Assembly: GCF_905147365.1 (NCBI RefSeq)
Contig: NC_056423.1
Coordinates: 5,064,501-5,128,500, forward strand
Direction: 5' to 3'
DNA length: 64,000 bases
DNA from: Aricia agestis
Lineage: Eukaryota > Arthropoda > Insecta > Lepidoptera > Lycaenidae
The position numbers and the translations under genes were made by a program. Below the pieces are notes generated by a model. That model saw nothing but the letters and a program-made list of their open reading frames with translations. It searched no databases and was not told the origin of the DNA. Positions 40,201-50,545 of the stretch are shown piece after piece. How positions within the stretch are numbered: the first letter of the stretch is position 1; each line of letters starts with the position of its first letter.

Positions 40201-41068
40201 TCACGTTTATTAATTAAACTGCTGGAAAATCTATATTTTATATTATACTACTATAGTATACACTAATAGACTGATATAAAATGCATAGAAAATTCACTCT
40301 CATGTAGACAATAACCATTGAAATCGATCAGTTAGCGCGGTGTGAAGAACATTGTGCATGGGAAATGGAATTGTAGGTTAGTTTTTATGGTGTAACTCTT
40401 CCTATTGGATATAGAATAATATTGAAGCGAGCAAAAACTGACAGTTTAACACTTTGTTGGGACTGGTGGGAGATATGATATGATATTTAATAAATAATTA
40501 AGTTTTAGCAAAGGCTAGATAACAGACCGCGTAAACACTTCACAAACCTAAGTCCTAACGTTTAGGTCTCCTAGTATAGCATTAATTGAGATTTGAGCCT
40601 TAGGCATGTTAGGTCAGGTATATTAAGACCACTTTGTGTCAAAGATTACATGGACGAAAACGTTTTTACTCTTAAATTTACATATTCTGATAGAATTATG
40701 TTAGAAAATGTGCTTAAGTTTATGGACTCTTTCTGTTTCTTCAGGTAATTTATTAAAAAAACTGCACCTATTGAGTCAATACTAAATAGGTACAGGTTTT
40801 TTTAATTAATAAAAGGTATAGGTAGAAATATGTAGTACCTATAGGTACTGTTTCAAAATGTCTTAATGTCTACCTAGCTTTTATACTATTGTATATTATT
40901 GTATGTTTAATAAAGAATAAAGAATTAGTTAAGAAATCAGATGATCCAAAAACCCAAAATAATGACAATTCACACTACGTTTAAAATAAAATAAGAAAAC
41001 TTCATTACGATCAACAATTGCTGATGAAGGTGTAATCAAAGATTAATTGTAAATGACCATAGACTATA
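40201..41068. other. unannotated AT-rich stretch
   Basis: Frequent stops in all frames and no repeat family matched. Confidence 0.45.
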
Positions 41069-41130
41069 TTTTGTTCCTACTCTATAGATTGTCTATATGA
41101 CCATAGACAATCTATAGAGTACGAACAAAA
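41069..41130. repeat. hairpin with 28-bp arms
   Basis: ttttgttcctactctatag-attgtctat and atagacaatctatagagt-acgaacaaaa pair with one mismatch around atgacc. A second gaccatagac just upstream (41053) repeats the loop side. No target duplication seen. Confidence 0.75.
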
Positions 41131-41650
41131 CACGCTCGAAACAAAAGTCCCAAACAATAGTTTCACAAAGATTGACGACCACTGTGCCACTTACGCCAAT
41201 CTTAATAATTCCAATTGTTTGGATTATTTTCTTATCTGTATTAGTAGAAAGTGGGTTTTGGGTCAGAGGAATGGGGTTTTTAAAGAATATCACGGAACAC
41301 AGTATAAATTATATGCAGTACATATTCTTCATACAAGTATATTGCCATATTCGCAGGAATGTGTGTGACTTCGGTTAACTTTAGCAGGCAGAAAAATGTA
41401 TTTAACTCGATTTATGGTTTAACTTAAATCTGTGTTGCATAGCTTAGTTACGCTACTGGATAGATTTATACTGTGTCAAAGGAATGGTCTGTATCTCAGT
41501 ATATCTTAAGGTTAATTAAGAACCAAATCAAGAGTACCTTTTACGGATGAGATGAAATAGTATAGATGTAACCATAAACAAAATTAATAAAATTATATTT
41601 AATTTTTTTTTGCACACAAGTGCCTCGGTATTAATGTAGATTGTATATTA
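41131..41650. other. unannotated stretch
   Basis: Overlapping 66- and 68-codon frames on opposite strands cancel each other; nothing else. Confidence 0.4.
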
Positions 41651-41652
41651 TA

Positions 41653-41911
41653 CAGTGTGTAACAAAAATAAGTGATAATACTTTAGGGTTTGTACGTGTT
41701 CCTTGTAGAGAGTTCACTGTGAAAGTCGCAGCTCTGAAAGACGAATAATTTTTTTCACTTTTGTATGGGCAAGGGCCCGAGCGTCACGAGTTTCCCCATA
41801 CAAAGGTGAAAAAAAATTTTGGTCTTTCAGCGCTGCTTCTTTCACAGTGAACTCTCTACAAGGAACATGTACACACCCTAAAGTATTATCACTTATTTTT
41901 GTTACACCCTG
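41653..41911. mobile_element. TA-flanked palindromic element, copy 3
   Basis: cagtgtgtaacaaaaataag to ttatttttgttacaccctg with TA on both sides (41651-41652, 41912-41913). Near-identical to copy 2 at 21028-21279. Confidence 0.85.
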
Positions 41912-41995
41912 TATATCTATTCTTCATGTCTAAAAACGAGATCAATACTGGGTATACAGACGCATAAGTTAAATAATATATACATACGGTCAAGT

Positions 41996-42110
41996 CTTAC
42001 CACAAAAGATTTAAACATCTATTGAACAGTTGTTTTGAGACCATTTTGTACTGAATTTTTTTTCTAATCAACTGTTTAACAGGTGTTTAAATCTTTTGTA
42101 GTAAGACCGT
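41996..42110. mobile_element. small MITE with ~45-bp arms
   Basis: acggtcaagtcttaccac and aaaagatttaaacatct on the left pair with the complement of gtgtttaaatcttttgtagt-aagaccgt; the left arm has four extra bases (aagt). Loop gttttgagaccattttgtac. Confidence 0.7.
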
Positions 42111-42273
42111 TAATGTTTTGCTCTTGTCTTATACGTTAGAAGTTAGAACTTATAAAGTGGATTGACACACACAGACTAAACGTTGACAGAATTTACAGAT
42201 AGACATCGAAGTAAAAAATTGGGTTTTTACCCTCTAGGTACCCCGTAATACCTCGAATCTCGATCGTGGGACA

Positions 42274-42335
42274 GACACAATAGATTTTCAATTGTTATGC
42301 GACAGCCGGGTGCCGCTTGGGGATTGATGAAGCGC
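42274..42335 (+). repeat. short repeat K, copy 2
   Basis: cagacacaatagattttcaa, gacagccgggtgccgcttgg and ggattgatga; close to 35128-35195. Confidence 0.55.
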
Positions 42336-42557
42336 AATAACAACTGCCGAACATGGTTCTTAACCCAGAAGTCAGAAGATTCTCCCAACAATTAAATAAC
42401 ACCATATAATTACATGGAACACTTTCCTTCATTAGCAAGGGCTTTTCACTTTCATGTAGCTCCAAATCATTTATCTTATATCAATCAGAAAGTTAATAAC
42501 AGATTAGGAACCTGTCTTGCTGCTTCTGGCTGCCGCATCTTTGGCATAACTGAGTTA

Positions 42558-42918
42558 ACGCCTCCGTGGTCTAGTGGTTAGAGCGTCGCTCTCGACTTCG
42601 GAGGTCGTGGGTTCGAATCCCGCGTTGGAAACATGTTATTTCCAAGTTTGGTTAGGACAATGCAGGCTGATCACCTGATTGTCTGACAAGTAAGATGATC
42701 CATGCGTCGGATGGGCATGTAAAAAGTCGGTCCTGCGCCTGATCTCTCGCCAGTCGTGTCGGTCTTCCGTCCCACTGGGTTATGAGAGTAAAGGAATAGA
42801 GAGTGCTCTTGTGTACTGCGCACACACTTGGGCACTATAAAATTACTCCTGCGTACCTGGTCTGGTTTCAATGAAACCGGCCACCGTCACCGAAACCGGT
42901 GTGGGGAGTATTATTATT
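42558..42918 (+). mobile_element. full-length tRNA-derived SINE
   Basis: 361 bp bounded by ataactgagtta at 42546-42557 and 42919-42930, a perfect 12-bp target duplication. The head is tRNA-like with box A TGGTCTAGTGG (42567-42577) and box B GGTTCGAATCC (42610-42620), so pol III transcription is plausible. The body follows (gttaggacaatgcaggctga, tgatctctcgccagtcg, cactgggttatgagag) and the tail is (ATT)4. The ATT tail implies mobilisation by a LINE with a similar short-repeat 3' end. Confidence 0.92.
42567..42620 (+). promoter_or_regulatory. internal pol III promoter boxes of the SINE
   Basis: Box A and box B as described for the SINE, 32 bases apart, the usual spacing for a tRNA without an intron. 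Box B matches the consensus exactly. Confidence 0.75.
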
Positions 42919-42964
42919 ATAACTGAGTTAGTGGTTACTTTTGCCACCTTATAAAATATTGTTA

Positions 42965-43137
42965 AGGTGCCCATATACGGGACAATTTGTCGTTTCGATC
43001 GATCGTCAAGAAAATCGTCCAACCGATCTTTTGAACGTAAAATCGTTTGCGATATTGCTACACACGTACAATTTGTCGTTCGATTTTAACATCGAGGAGA
43101 TAAATCGTTACGATAATTGTCCCGTGTATGGCCACCT
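42965..43137. mobile_element. TTA-flanked MITE
   Basis: aggtgcccatatacgggaca and its complement cccgtgtatggccacct; TTA at 42962-42964 and 43138-43140. Interior rich in cgatcgtc/gatcgtt motifs. A Harbinger-type element by target duplication; different from the GGGCCTG family. Confidence 0.75.
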
Positions 43138-43187
43138 TTATCCGCGACTTTGTCCACACAACACGTCATAGTTGATCAAAGATGAAT

Positions 43188-43300
43188 AATTTTCCCCGTT
43201 TTTTTTCACATTTTCCACCGTTTTTTCGCTCCTATTGGTAGCAGCGTGATCTTTTGTAACCTTATGCCTTTCTAGATAAATTGCCTATTTAACACAAGAA
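43188..43300 (-). repeat. Helitron-like family B fragment
   Basis: ttttttcacattttccaccg, ttcgctcctattggtagcag and cgtgatcttttgtaacc follow the middle of family B in reverse, ending in agataaattgcctatttaac. Confidence 0.5.
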
Positions 43301-43331
43301 GAATTTATCAATTCGAACCAGGGGGGTGAGT

Positions 43332-43510
43332 CAAGATCTTTTCTTTATGGAATCGCTGATCAAAATGTATGGAATTGACATAAGACGAGTCGAACGTCAA
43401 CGTCATATTAACGAACGCTTATGTCAATTCCATACATTTTGATCGGCGATTTTTTCGTTATCGCTTCGTTATAGAAATAACGAAGCGATAACGAAAAAAT
43501 CTTGGCTAAA
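43332..43510. mobile_element. family I MITE with extra terminal hairpin
   Basis: gctgatcaaaatgtatgg and ccatacattttgatcggc form the inner arms. The right side continues into a perfect 25-bp hairpin (43448-43472 / 43477-43501, gattttttcgttatcgc), so the right terminus is itself duplicated in inverted form. The left terminus has only one decayed copy. Confidence 0.7.
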
Positions 43511-44127
43511 TGGCAAGTAGATCCGGAGGTTAGCAGTTAGCACGTTCAAACAAAATAAATGTGTATACTTGTGCACTTGTAAGCTAACCTGAACCTAGTA
43601 TTTTGTAGATCTAACCTATTAAGTGTATAAATAGTGTAAACAGTAAAGGCTACATTTATCAGAGTGTCGCAATACAGTTCTCACGCGTTCCGCTTCGGTC
43701 ACGGTGGCCATTTGTTCTACTGTATTTCATAAACCTTAACTTTGGGATTTTTGTGGGTAATGGTTTACTAGGGAAAAAATTAGAAGGTGTTTTCTTCCCC
43801 GAAAATACTTAATTTCATTGATGGATCTTGAAAGACTCTTAAGGCCGCTATATACGAGATCCGACTGAAAGACTCGTAAGGACCATACGAAGCCGAATCA
43901 GAATATCAAATCCGGTTCGGACTGATCGCAGGCCGACCTGACCGGACTCGTGTAAACAACATGGAGAAATGGCTTCAACCTCTTTTCCATGTTGTATACA
44001 GAGCTCTAACGACAATGGATATGCTATAGAAGATGATAAAGAAGGATAGATCGGCCTGCGTCCTACTTACACATAATATTTATTGGGATTAAACGTACCC
44101 ATGGGTCAAATATGTCACTCCATCCTG
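43511..44127. other. unannotated stretch
   Basis: 43842-44050 starts aaggccgctatatacgagat, similar in style to the ends of the MITE at 42965, but no matching right end was located. Confidence 0.4.
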
Positions 44128-44302
44128 TGGCGTAAGTCGTAACTATAGGGATTAGAGCCCTATGAGTAAAAATCGTAACGTTATTAATAAAACAATGTAT
44201 AAAAAAATTCTGACCTTACGACCTCTTGCGCTGGGGCTCTTTTGGGTCGTGGGCCCGAGGCATTTTGCCAGCCTCGCCACCCTATAGTTACACCACTGTA
44301 CA
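44128..44302. mobile_element. old hAT-like element
   Basis: tgtggcgtaagtcg-taactatagg at the left and cctatagttacaccact at the right fit the GTGGCGTAACTATAGGG end of known hAT elements; seven bases are inserted in the left arm. No 8-bp duplication remains. Confidence 0.5.
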
Positions 44303-44692
44303 TGAATGAAAAGACATGATACTTTAAAGTAGGGTTAATGTTAACCCAGATTTGAGAAAATGGACGTTAGTAAGGTTTATAACTACAAGCTTTGCCGGGT
44401 CAACTAGTATCTTATAAAGTCACTTAACTCCTATTACATTAAATTGGGCTATAACTTTTACTTGGGCGGCAACTACTGAGAAAATCGAAATTGACTAGTA
44501 AACAGCCTAATAAAATTACTATAAAATGTACTTTGTTAGTTGTAAATGAGAGAAATTGTAAAATAGCGATAAAATTATGTAAAGTAATGAGTAAGGTAAA
44601 GTGTTTTCGTGTTGTTCATTTACTCGATACTCATATTATCGAGCAAATGTCTCAGATCCGACATACACGAAGAGGCGCCTGGTGCACTCGTG

Positions 44693-45000
44693 TTTTTTTT
44701 AATGAAATAAGGTGGCAAACGAGCATACGGGTCACCTGATGGAAAGCAACTTCCGTCGCCCATGGACACTCGCAGCATCAGAAGAGCTGCGTTGCTGGCC
44801 TTTTAAGAGGGAATAGGGTAATAGGGGAGGGTAGGGATGGGAAGGGAATAGGGGAGGGTAGGGAAGGGAATAGGGTAGGGGATTGGGCCTCCGGTAAACT
44901 CACTCACACGGCGAAACACAGCGCAAGCGCTGTTTCACGCCGGTTTTCTGTGAGAACGTGGTATTTCTCCGGTCGAGCCGGCCCATTCGAGCCGAAGCAT
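44693..45000 (-). mobile_element. A-tailed SINE-like element, copy 6
   Basis: T tail 44693-44700. Lacks caggt after gagctg and stops at gagccgaagcat, about a dozen bases short of the usual 5' end. actcgtg precedes it and ctcgtg recurs at 45010-45015 and 45030s within a small tandem of tatatctctcgtg. Confidence 0.83.
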
Positions 45001-45051
45001 ATTATATCTCTCGTGTATATTATATCTCTCGTGTTTTCACAAACTGTTAAT

Positions 45052-45230
45052 AACTGCCGTACTCAGAGACGAATATTAATTACGTAACTGTAATTAAATA
45101 AAGATTTTGTCATAATTTAATGACGAGTTTGACAGATAATGTCCCATACATTTTCTGTCAAATTCTCTCTTCATTGAATTGAAGTTAATCGTCATTAAAT
45201 CTCTCTGATGGGGGCCGTAACGATTTTCCG
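45052..45230. mobile_element. MITE L
   Basis: actgccgtactcagagacga, aatttaatgacgagtttgac and tacattttctgtcaaattc, then gtcattaaatctctctgatg and ggggccgtaac. Left end matches 52275-52534. The first 44 bases lie outside the tandem duplication described next, the remainder inside. Confidence 0.6.
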
Positions 45231-46806
45231 ACGCTTTACTACCGAACTATGTATCCACTGGATTCAAATGGTCTTACGTGTCGTTGTCGTGTTAAACAAC
45301 TGTCATATTATGACACGAATCTAAAGACCTCATTGGTAGCTTGGTCTCTAATCGAAACGACTTTCGAAGTATGAGAATTGTCGCCTTTAAGACGTAAAAG
45401 ATTGAACAAAGTGAAAGATCCAATAAAAGTTTATCTACAACTTGTAAGTTAACGGTTGTAATTTTATTGCGGTTTTCTGATTAGATTGTTATAAAGTAAT
45501 TCGGTTATGTTCGTAACACTTTTTAAAGTTAAGTTCTGATGGGTTTCAAATATTTTGGACTTCCTTTATATTTGTATTATGGGAGTATTATTACTGGGCA
45601 TATTTTGAATCCACGTTATTGACTTGAATATTCACTAACTTAATAGCTCTTCTTCCTGTTTTGAAGTCAGCTAAAAACCGAATTCAAAGTAAGTTTCTCT
45701 GGCTTCATTTGATAACAAACAAAATGTAATAGCAACACGTAATTTCTATTTATATTTTAATGAAGTACCTACTAAATTTTTGTTGCTCAAGTATAGGCAT
45801 GATTAAAATTATTCATTAACCAAAAAAATCTATTGTTCTTGTTTGAAATGTCTGTCAGTTTTAAAATTAGAAAAATAGATTTTAAGAGTCTGTACATCTG
45901 AATCTAAGCGGAAAGTTGCGAAACCTTGGACAATCTAGTGTTCATTTCACATCAAAAAATAAAGATTTTGTCATAATTTAATGACGAGTTTGACAGATAA
46001 TGTCCCATACATTTTCTGTCAAATTCTCTCTTCATTGAATTGAAGTTAATCGTCATTAAATCTCTCTGATGGGGGCCGTAACGATTTTCCGACGCTTTAC
46101 TACCGAACTATGTATCCACTGGATTCAAATGGTCTTACGTGTCGTTGTCGTGTTAAACAACTGTCATATTATGACACGAATCTAAAGACCTCATTGGTAG
46201 CTTGGTCTCTAATCGAAACGACTTTCGAAGTATGAGAATTGTCGCCTTTAAGACGTAAAAGATTGAACAAAGTGAAAGATCCAATAAAAGTTTATCTACA
46301 ACTTGTAAGTTAACGGTTGTAATTTTATTGCGGTTTTCTGATTAGATTGTTATAAAGTAATTCGGTTATGTTCGTAACACTTTTTAAAGTTAAGTTCTGA
46401 TGGGTTTCAAATATTTTGGACTTCCTTTATATTTGTATTATGGGAGTATTATTACTGGGCATATTTTGAATCCACGTTATTGACTTGAATATTCACTAAC
46501 TTAATAGCTCTTCTTCCTGTTTTGAAGTCAGCTAAAAACCGAATTCAAAGTAAGTTTCTCTGGCTTCATTTGATAACAAACAAAATGTAATAGCAACACG
46601 TAATTTCTATTTATATTTTAATGAAGTACCTACTAAATTTTTGTTGCTCAAGTATAGGCATGATTAAAATTATTCATTAACCAAAAAAATCTATTGTTCT
46701 TGTTTGAAATGTCTGTCAGTTTTAAAATTAGAAAAATAGATTTTAAGAGTCTGTACATCTGAATCTAAGCGGAAAGTTGCGAAACCTTGGACAATCTAGT
46801 GTTCAT
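45096..46806 (+). repeat. 850-bp tandem duplication
   Basis: 45096-45945 recurs at 45957-46806 with a constant offset of 861 and no difference that I could see by reading both copies. The copies are joined by ttcacatcaaa. The left edge lies inside a MITE (at aaataaagattttg), which is therefore entire only in the first copy. The unit has no credible gene. A very recent duplication, or an assembly artefact from unmerged haplotypes. Confidence 0.93.
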
Positions 46807-46862
46807 TATGTTATATTGTCGGTGTTGGTTTTGTATCTGCGAAATGTCGTACGGGAGGCGCG

Positions 46863-47514
46863 GTTTTTAGGGTTCCGTAGCCAAATGGCAAAAAACGGAA
46901 CCCTTATAGATTCCTCATGTCTGTCTGTCTGTCCGTCCGTATGTCACAGCCACTTTTCTCCGAAACTATAAGTGCTATACTATTGAAACTTGGTAAGCAG
47001 ATGTAATCTATGAACCGCATTAAGATTTTGATACAAAAATGGAAAAAATATTAAAAATTTTAGGGGTCCCCATAGGACTGAAACAACTGAAACAAAAGAA
47101 ATTCATCATCAATCATCTAACCTATGCTTGTGGGGTATCTATGGATAGGTCTTCAAAAATCATATTGAGGTTTCTAATATCATTTTTTTCTAACCTGGAA
47201 AGTTTGCGAGAGAGACTCTTCCAAAGTGGTAAAATGTGGGCCCCCCCCCCCCCCCCTCTAACTTCTAAAGTAGGGGCATGATAAGTCAAAAAAAATATGA
47301 TGTACATTACTATAAAAACTACCAACGAAAATTGGTTTGAACGAGATCTAGCTAGTATTTTTTTATACGTCATAAATGGTAAACCTTAATTTGACTTTCA
47401 TTAAATCAACTGAAAAATAAAAATAAATCAAAAACCTTTTAATTTCATAAATATAAACCTTATTGCTGCTTAGGAACCCGAGACCAGAGTCCAACTCGCA
47501 CTTGGCCGGTTTTT
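46863..47514 (+). repeat. AGGGTTCCGTA...CACTTGGCCGG interspersed repeat
   Basis: Begins ttttagggttccgtagcca, has aaacggaacccttatagatt, a CTGTCTGTCCGTCCG run, atgaaccgcat, a C17-18 tract near 47240 and ends caactcgcacttggccgg-tttttt. I recognise this as one of the commonest lepidopteran interspersed repeats. The open frames of 80-83 codons within it are chance. Class left open; a short inverted pair ggttccgt / acggaacc marks the start. Confidence 0.7.
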
Positions 47515-47612
47515 TTGATCGGGAAATGCCATTCTGCATCCCCGGCAGCGGCGCGAGCTGGACGGAGACGCGAGAGTCTATGACATGCCCTCCGTGACTT
47601 TCGTCCGCATGC

Positions 47613-47806
47613 GAAATGCGAAAGTGTGTCTGTCGCTCTGTTACCTCTTCACGCCCAAACCGTTGAACCGATTTTGCTGTATTTTATGCCGATACTTGGA
47701 GTCCCGGCAAAGTACATAGGATACTTTATATCCCGGAAAATAGTACGGTTACCTCGCGATTAACGAATTTTGTATCTACAGACTACTACAGAGTCGTGGG
47801 CGTCAG
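47613..47806 (+). mobile_element. Helitron-like element, family A, decayed copy
   Basis: gaaatgcgaaagtgtgtctg, cacgcccaaaccgttgaacc, gtacataggatactttatat and gagtcgtgggcgtcagta; terminal hairpin and CTAG decayed. Confidence 0.65.
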
Positions 47807-47848
47807 TAAGTAATATTGTGATCTTTCGCTCTATCTGACTGCAGCCTG

Positions 47849-48029
47849 AAGGCGCGTTCAGACGTGTTTTCTGCGCGTACGCGGTGTTTGTGGAAATGTA
47901 TGAAAATAAGCTTTATGTAATTAGCATAGAACCGCAAACTGCTATATCGTTTGGGACAACACGCGACGCGCGTTGAATCCGCGCGCCCACAAAACGCGCA
48001 GACAACGCGCACGTCTGAACGCGCGTTAA
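47849..48029. mobile_element. CpG-rich MITE
   Basis: aaggcgcgttcagacgtgtt and cacgtctgaacgcgcgtta are the ends; cgcgtacgcggtgtttgtgg and cgcgcgcccacaaaacgcgc pair inside. The 69-codon minus frame is a shadow. gcgcgg-type words at 51670-51750 may be a relic of the same family. Confidence 0.7.
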
Positions 48030-49177
48030 CGGCGTGTTTATTTTCCGTGTAAAACTCTGTTATTTGCGAAACGATAGAGGTACTTACTATTTACATTAAA
48101 CATGGCGCCGGCCAATAATGATTTTATGTAATTTAAATCATACATTTCGAAATGGCGTTAGATTACTTTATGATTCATGTATTATGGTGTTCTAGTTATT
48201 TAAGCTCTATCATATTATGACTAACAGCTGCGCTCTGAGAAATAATAAATTATTATTATTAATAATTATTATAATTATCTTTATATAAATCAAGAGTTTG
48301 ACAGAAAATGTATGGAGTTTTCTGTCAAACTCATTATTTAAATTAAGGTTATCATCATCAAATGTCGATAGAGTCATACAATATTACTACGTGTTACTTG
48401 ATACGGAGCGGAATGCATATTCTATTCCGCTCCTTATCAAGGTTAGGTTACAAAAGTGTTTAAGATGCGTATCCAATGTTTGTTTACGTATAAACAATCT
48501 GTCTTTCTGATGTAAACTTTTCGCCTCTATGTTGTAAGTCTGCTAACATTGAATTTGTCATATTATGCAAGACTGGTCAGTGACATAGTACGAATTGCGT
48601 AGGTGATACGTCTGTGAATAGCCAATGTTAATACTTAATTGGCTATTAGATTTTGGCTATTGTTTTATATACTGGCTTCCTAAAGAGGTGGCTCTATGGT
48701 CGACTGTGGATAATTATTATACTTGACTGCAAAGGAAGAAGGCTTTTTTCGAATGTAGTATGCTGTATGCATGTATATTCTTTGGCATGCTTTAGGACTT
48801 CATTTTGTAAACTTAGTTTAATATTCTTCTTCGTAAAGGCTGTTGTTAGCATGATACTCGGAACACTTTTTTGTATCATGTAATTTTTTTTCACTGCAGT
48901 GTATTTCAATAACAATTACCATTTTCTTAATTCGAAGACATCTTAATTTACAATAACATGACATGTCAGCAGTCTTTCTAATCTGTGGCACAAAAGCAAG
49001 ATGTATGTAAATGAGTTTTCCCTTTTCGCATTCATCAGTTCCAATAGTACAGTGGCCAGTGGCTCACAACCAATTAACAAACTTTTTAAATGGAGCATGG
49101 TTTAAGGCCATGGGCCGTTTTTTAACCGACCGTAAATTGGAGGTAGTAAGTCAAATTTTTCATAGTTGTATTAATTC
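48030..49177. other. unannotated stretch with one hairpin
   Basis: 48292-48331 is a hairpin: gagtttgacagaaaa and ttttctgtcaaactc around tgtatggag, a motif also found inside MITE L. Frames of 70-76 codons have no domain. Confidence 0.45.
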
Positions 49178-49236
49178 ATGAAGCCCCAAGCGGCCACATC
49201 CAACCGCGATAACAATAGATAAGCTATTGTGTCTCG
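49178..49236 (-). repeat. short repeat K, copy 3
   Basis: gaagccccaagcggccac and gcgataacaatag then attgtgtctcg, the decayed reverse of the copies at 35.1 and 42.3 kb. Confidence 0.45.
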
Positions 49237-49357
49237 TTTCTCCGCGAAGCATGCTATGAATTTCCGTATCAATATTCTTCTGCGAGTGAAAGAGACAAGC
49301 AGCGATGAGTATTGTACAATATTATAGAACCGCATTTCTTTTACTTTCAGAATAACC

Positions 49358-49845
49358 AGAGATCGCCCAATGGTCGAAATTCGACCTTAGTTTCAACGAC
49401 ATTAGGACTACCACCTATATTTTGTAAAAAAAATTGACTTTATCATTTTTTTTTCAACTCTTGTCTCTGGGAATTAGCTGATCTCAGACTGGCCGTGTAA
49501 GCATTGTCTAATAGTATCTTAAATTCAATAAAAAAAAACTATAGGTAATCCATTTTCAGTTTGTCAACTTGTTGTCAACAGACTTCAACCATAAATAAAA
49601 GAGTATAATTCGTATGTATAGGCTTGTCACTCAAAAATCTGTCATTTCTCATGTGTGTGTGTTGTAGTGTGTGTAATGTTTTATTTGTTAAAAAATGTAT
49701 GATAAAAGCATAATTTCAAAATAATATTAGTTCGATGCACTCCTTCACCATATAAACTATAACTGTGCAAAATTTCATGCACCTACGTTTCCCCATTTTT
49801 TGTAAAAAGGGTTACAAAGTTTTTCGTTCGCGTATTAATATTATG
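49358..49845 (-). repeat. 480-bp dispersed repeat M, copy 2
   Basis: Reverse orientation to 29695-30172; caatggtcgaaattcgacct, gactggccgtgtaagcattg, caaaaatctgtcatttctca and gtttccccattttttgt correspond in order. Confidence 0.7.
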
Positions 49846-49906
49846 ATTTTAACCACTGGGTTACAGATTATTACTGACTTTAACCACTGGGTTAAACTCA
49901 ATGGCA

Positions 49907-50150
49907 CTAGATGTTACCCGCGACAACGCCTGATTCTTCGCTCCTATTGGTCATAGAGTGATGGCCAATTTATGGGTATTTAGGGTAGCCAATTTATTGA
50001 GGAAGACTTAAGGCTACATAGACATAAGTCTTCCTCGATAAATTGGCTACCCAAAACCATTTAAATAATTTTTCGATTCGATCCAGTAGTTCTTGAGATT
50101 TACGCGTTCAAATAATAAAACTCTTCAGCTTATAATATTAGTATAGATTT
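49907..50150 (-). mobile_element. Helitron-like element, family B, with internal hairpin
   Basis: CTAG at 49907-49910 then atgttacccgcgacaacg; ttcgctcctattggtcatag; and cagtagttcttgagatttac-gcgttcaaa to ataatattagtatagat at the 5' end. A ~28-bp inverted pair (gggtagccaatttatt / ataaattggctaccc, plus gaggaagactta / taagtcttcctc) occupies 49974-50054, apparently an inverted duplication of the family's own 'cgataaattggctac' block. Confidence 0.65.
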
Positions 50151-50159
50151 GGGTGGTCT

Positions 50160-50200
50160 TCAAAACACTAGAGGGTCCAAAGTTGAGAAGCACTGCACGA
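50160..50200 (-). repeat. hAT-like terminus scrap
   Basis: On the minus strand cagtgcttctcaactttgga then ccctctagtg looks like one end of a Charlie-type hAT; no partner found, the inside abuts the Helitron-like copy. Confidence 0.35.
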
Positions 50201-50384
50201 CCGTATAACCTTTCAAGTGCACTTTCAGTCGCGTTGCGCAGGCGCAAGCCAACCTGTCGCGGACCCCGGGTCTAAAGTTCACCACAAATTCACTTTTAGT
50301 ATGCCACAACAGGTAGATGGCAGATACGGTCTTGGGAGCAGGGAACCGCCTTAGCATTGTATGCAACCACTATAAATTAATACT

Positions 50385-50545
50385 TTACAAGACGGTGACT
50401 AAAGACTTTTTTACCCGACTATGGCGAAGTAGAGGAGGGTATGATTTTGACCTGTATGTGTGTACTGAGTGTGTGTGTACTGTGTGGGTATGGGATGTTC
50501 ATCTGTTCCCTCGTAACTTAAAAACTACTTATATCTTATGGTCAT
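50385..50545 (+). repeat. repeat beginning GACTTTTTTACCCGACT
   Basis: gacttttttacccgactatg, gcgaagtagaggagggta and atctgttccctcgtaactta resemble a dispersed lepidopteran repeat with TGTG/TACTGTGTG low complexity in the middle. Boundaries unsure. Confidence 0.35.

Noticed and set aside
42560..42632. Possible tRNA gene (and its minus-strand relatives at 950-1024)
   Set aside because: Box A and B are present but the sequence continues as SINE body with an ATT tail and target duplication, and no proper 3' acceptor stem was found.
46863..47514. CTGT/CCGT repeats suspected of being a satellite or CRISPR-like array
   Set aside because: The repeats are short, contiguous and part of a dispersed lepidopteran repeat; there are no spacers, and the genome is eukaryotic.
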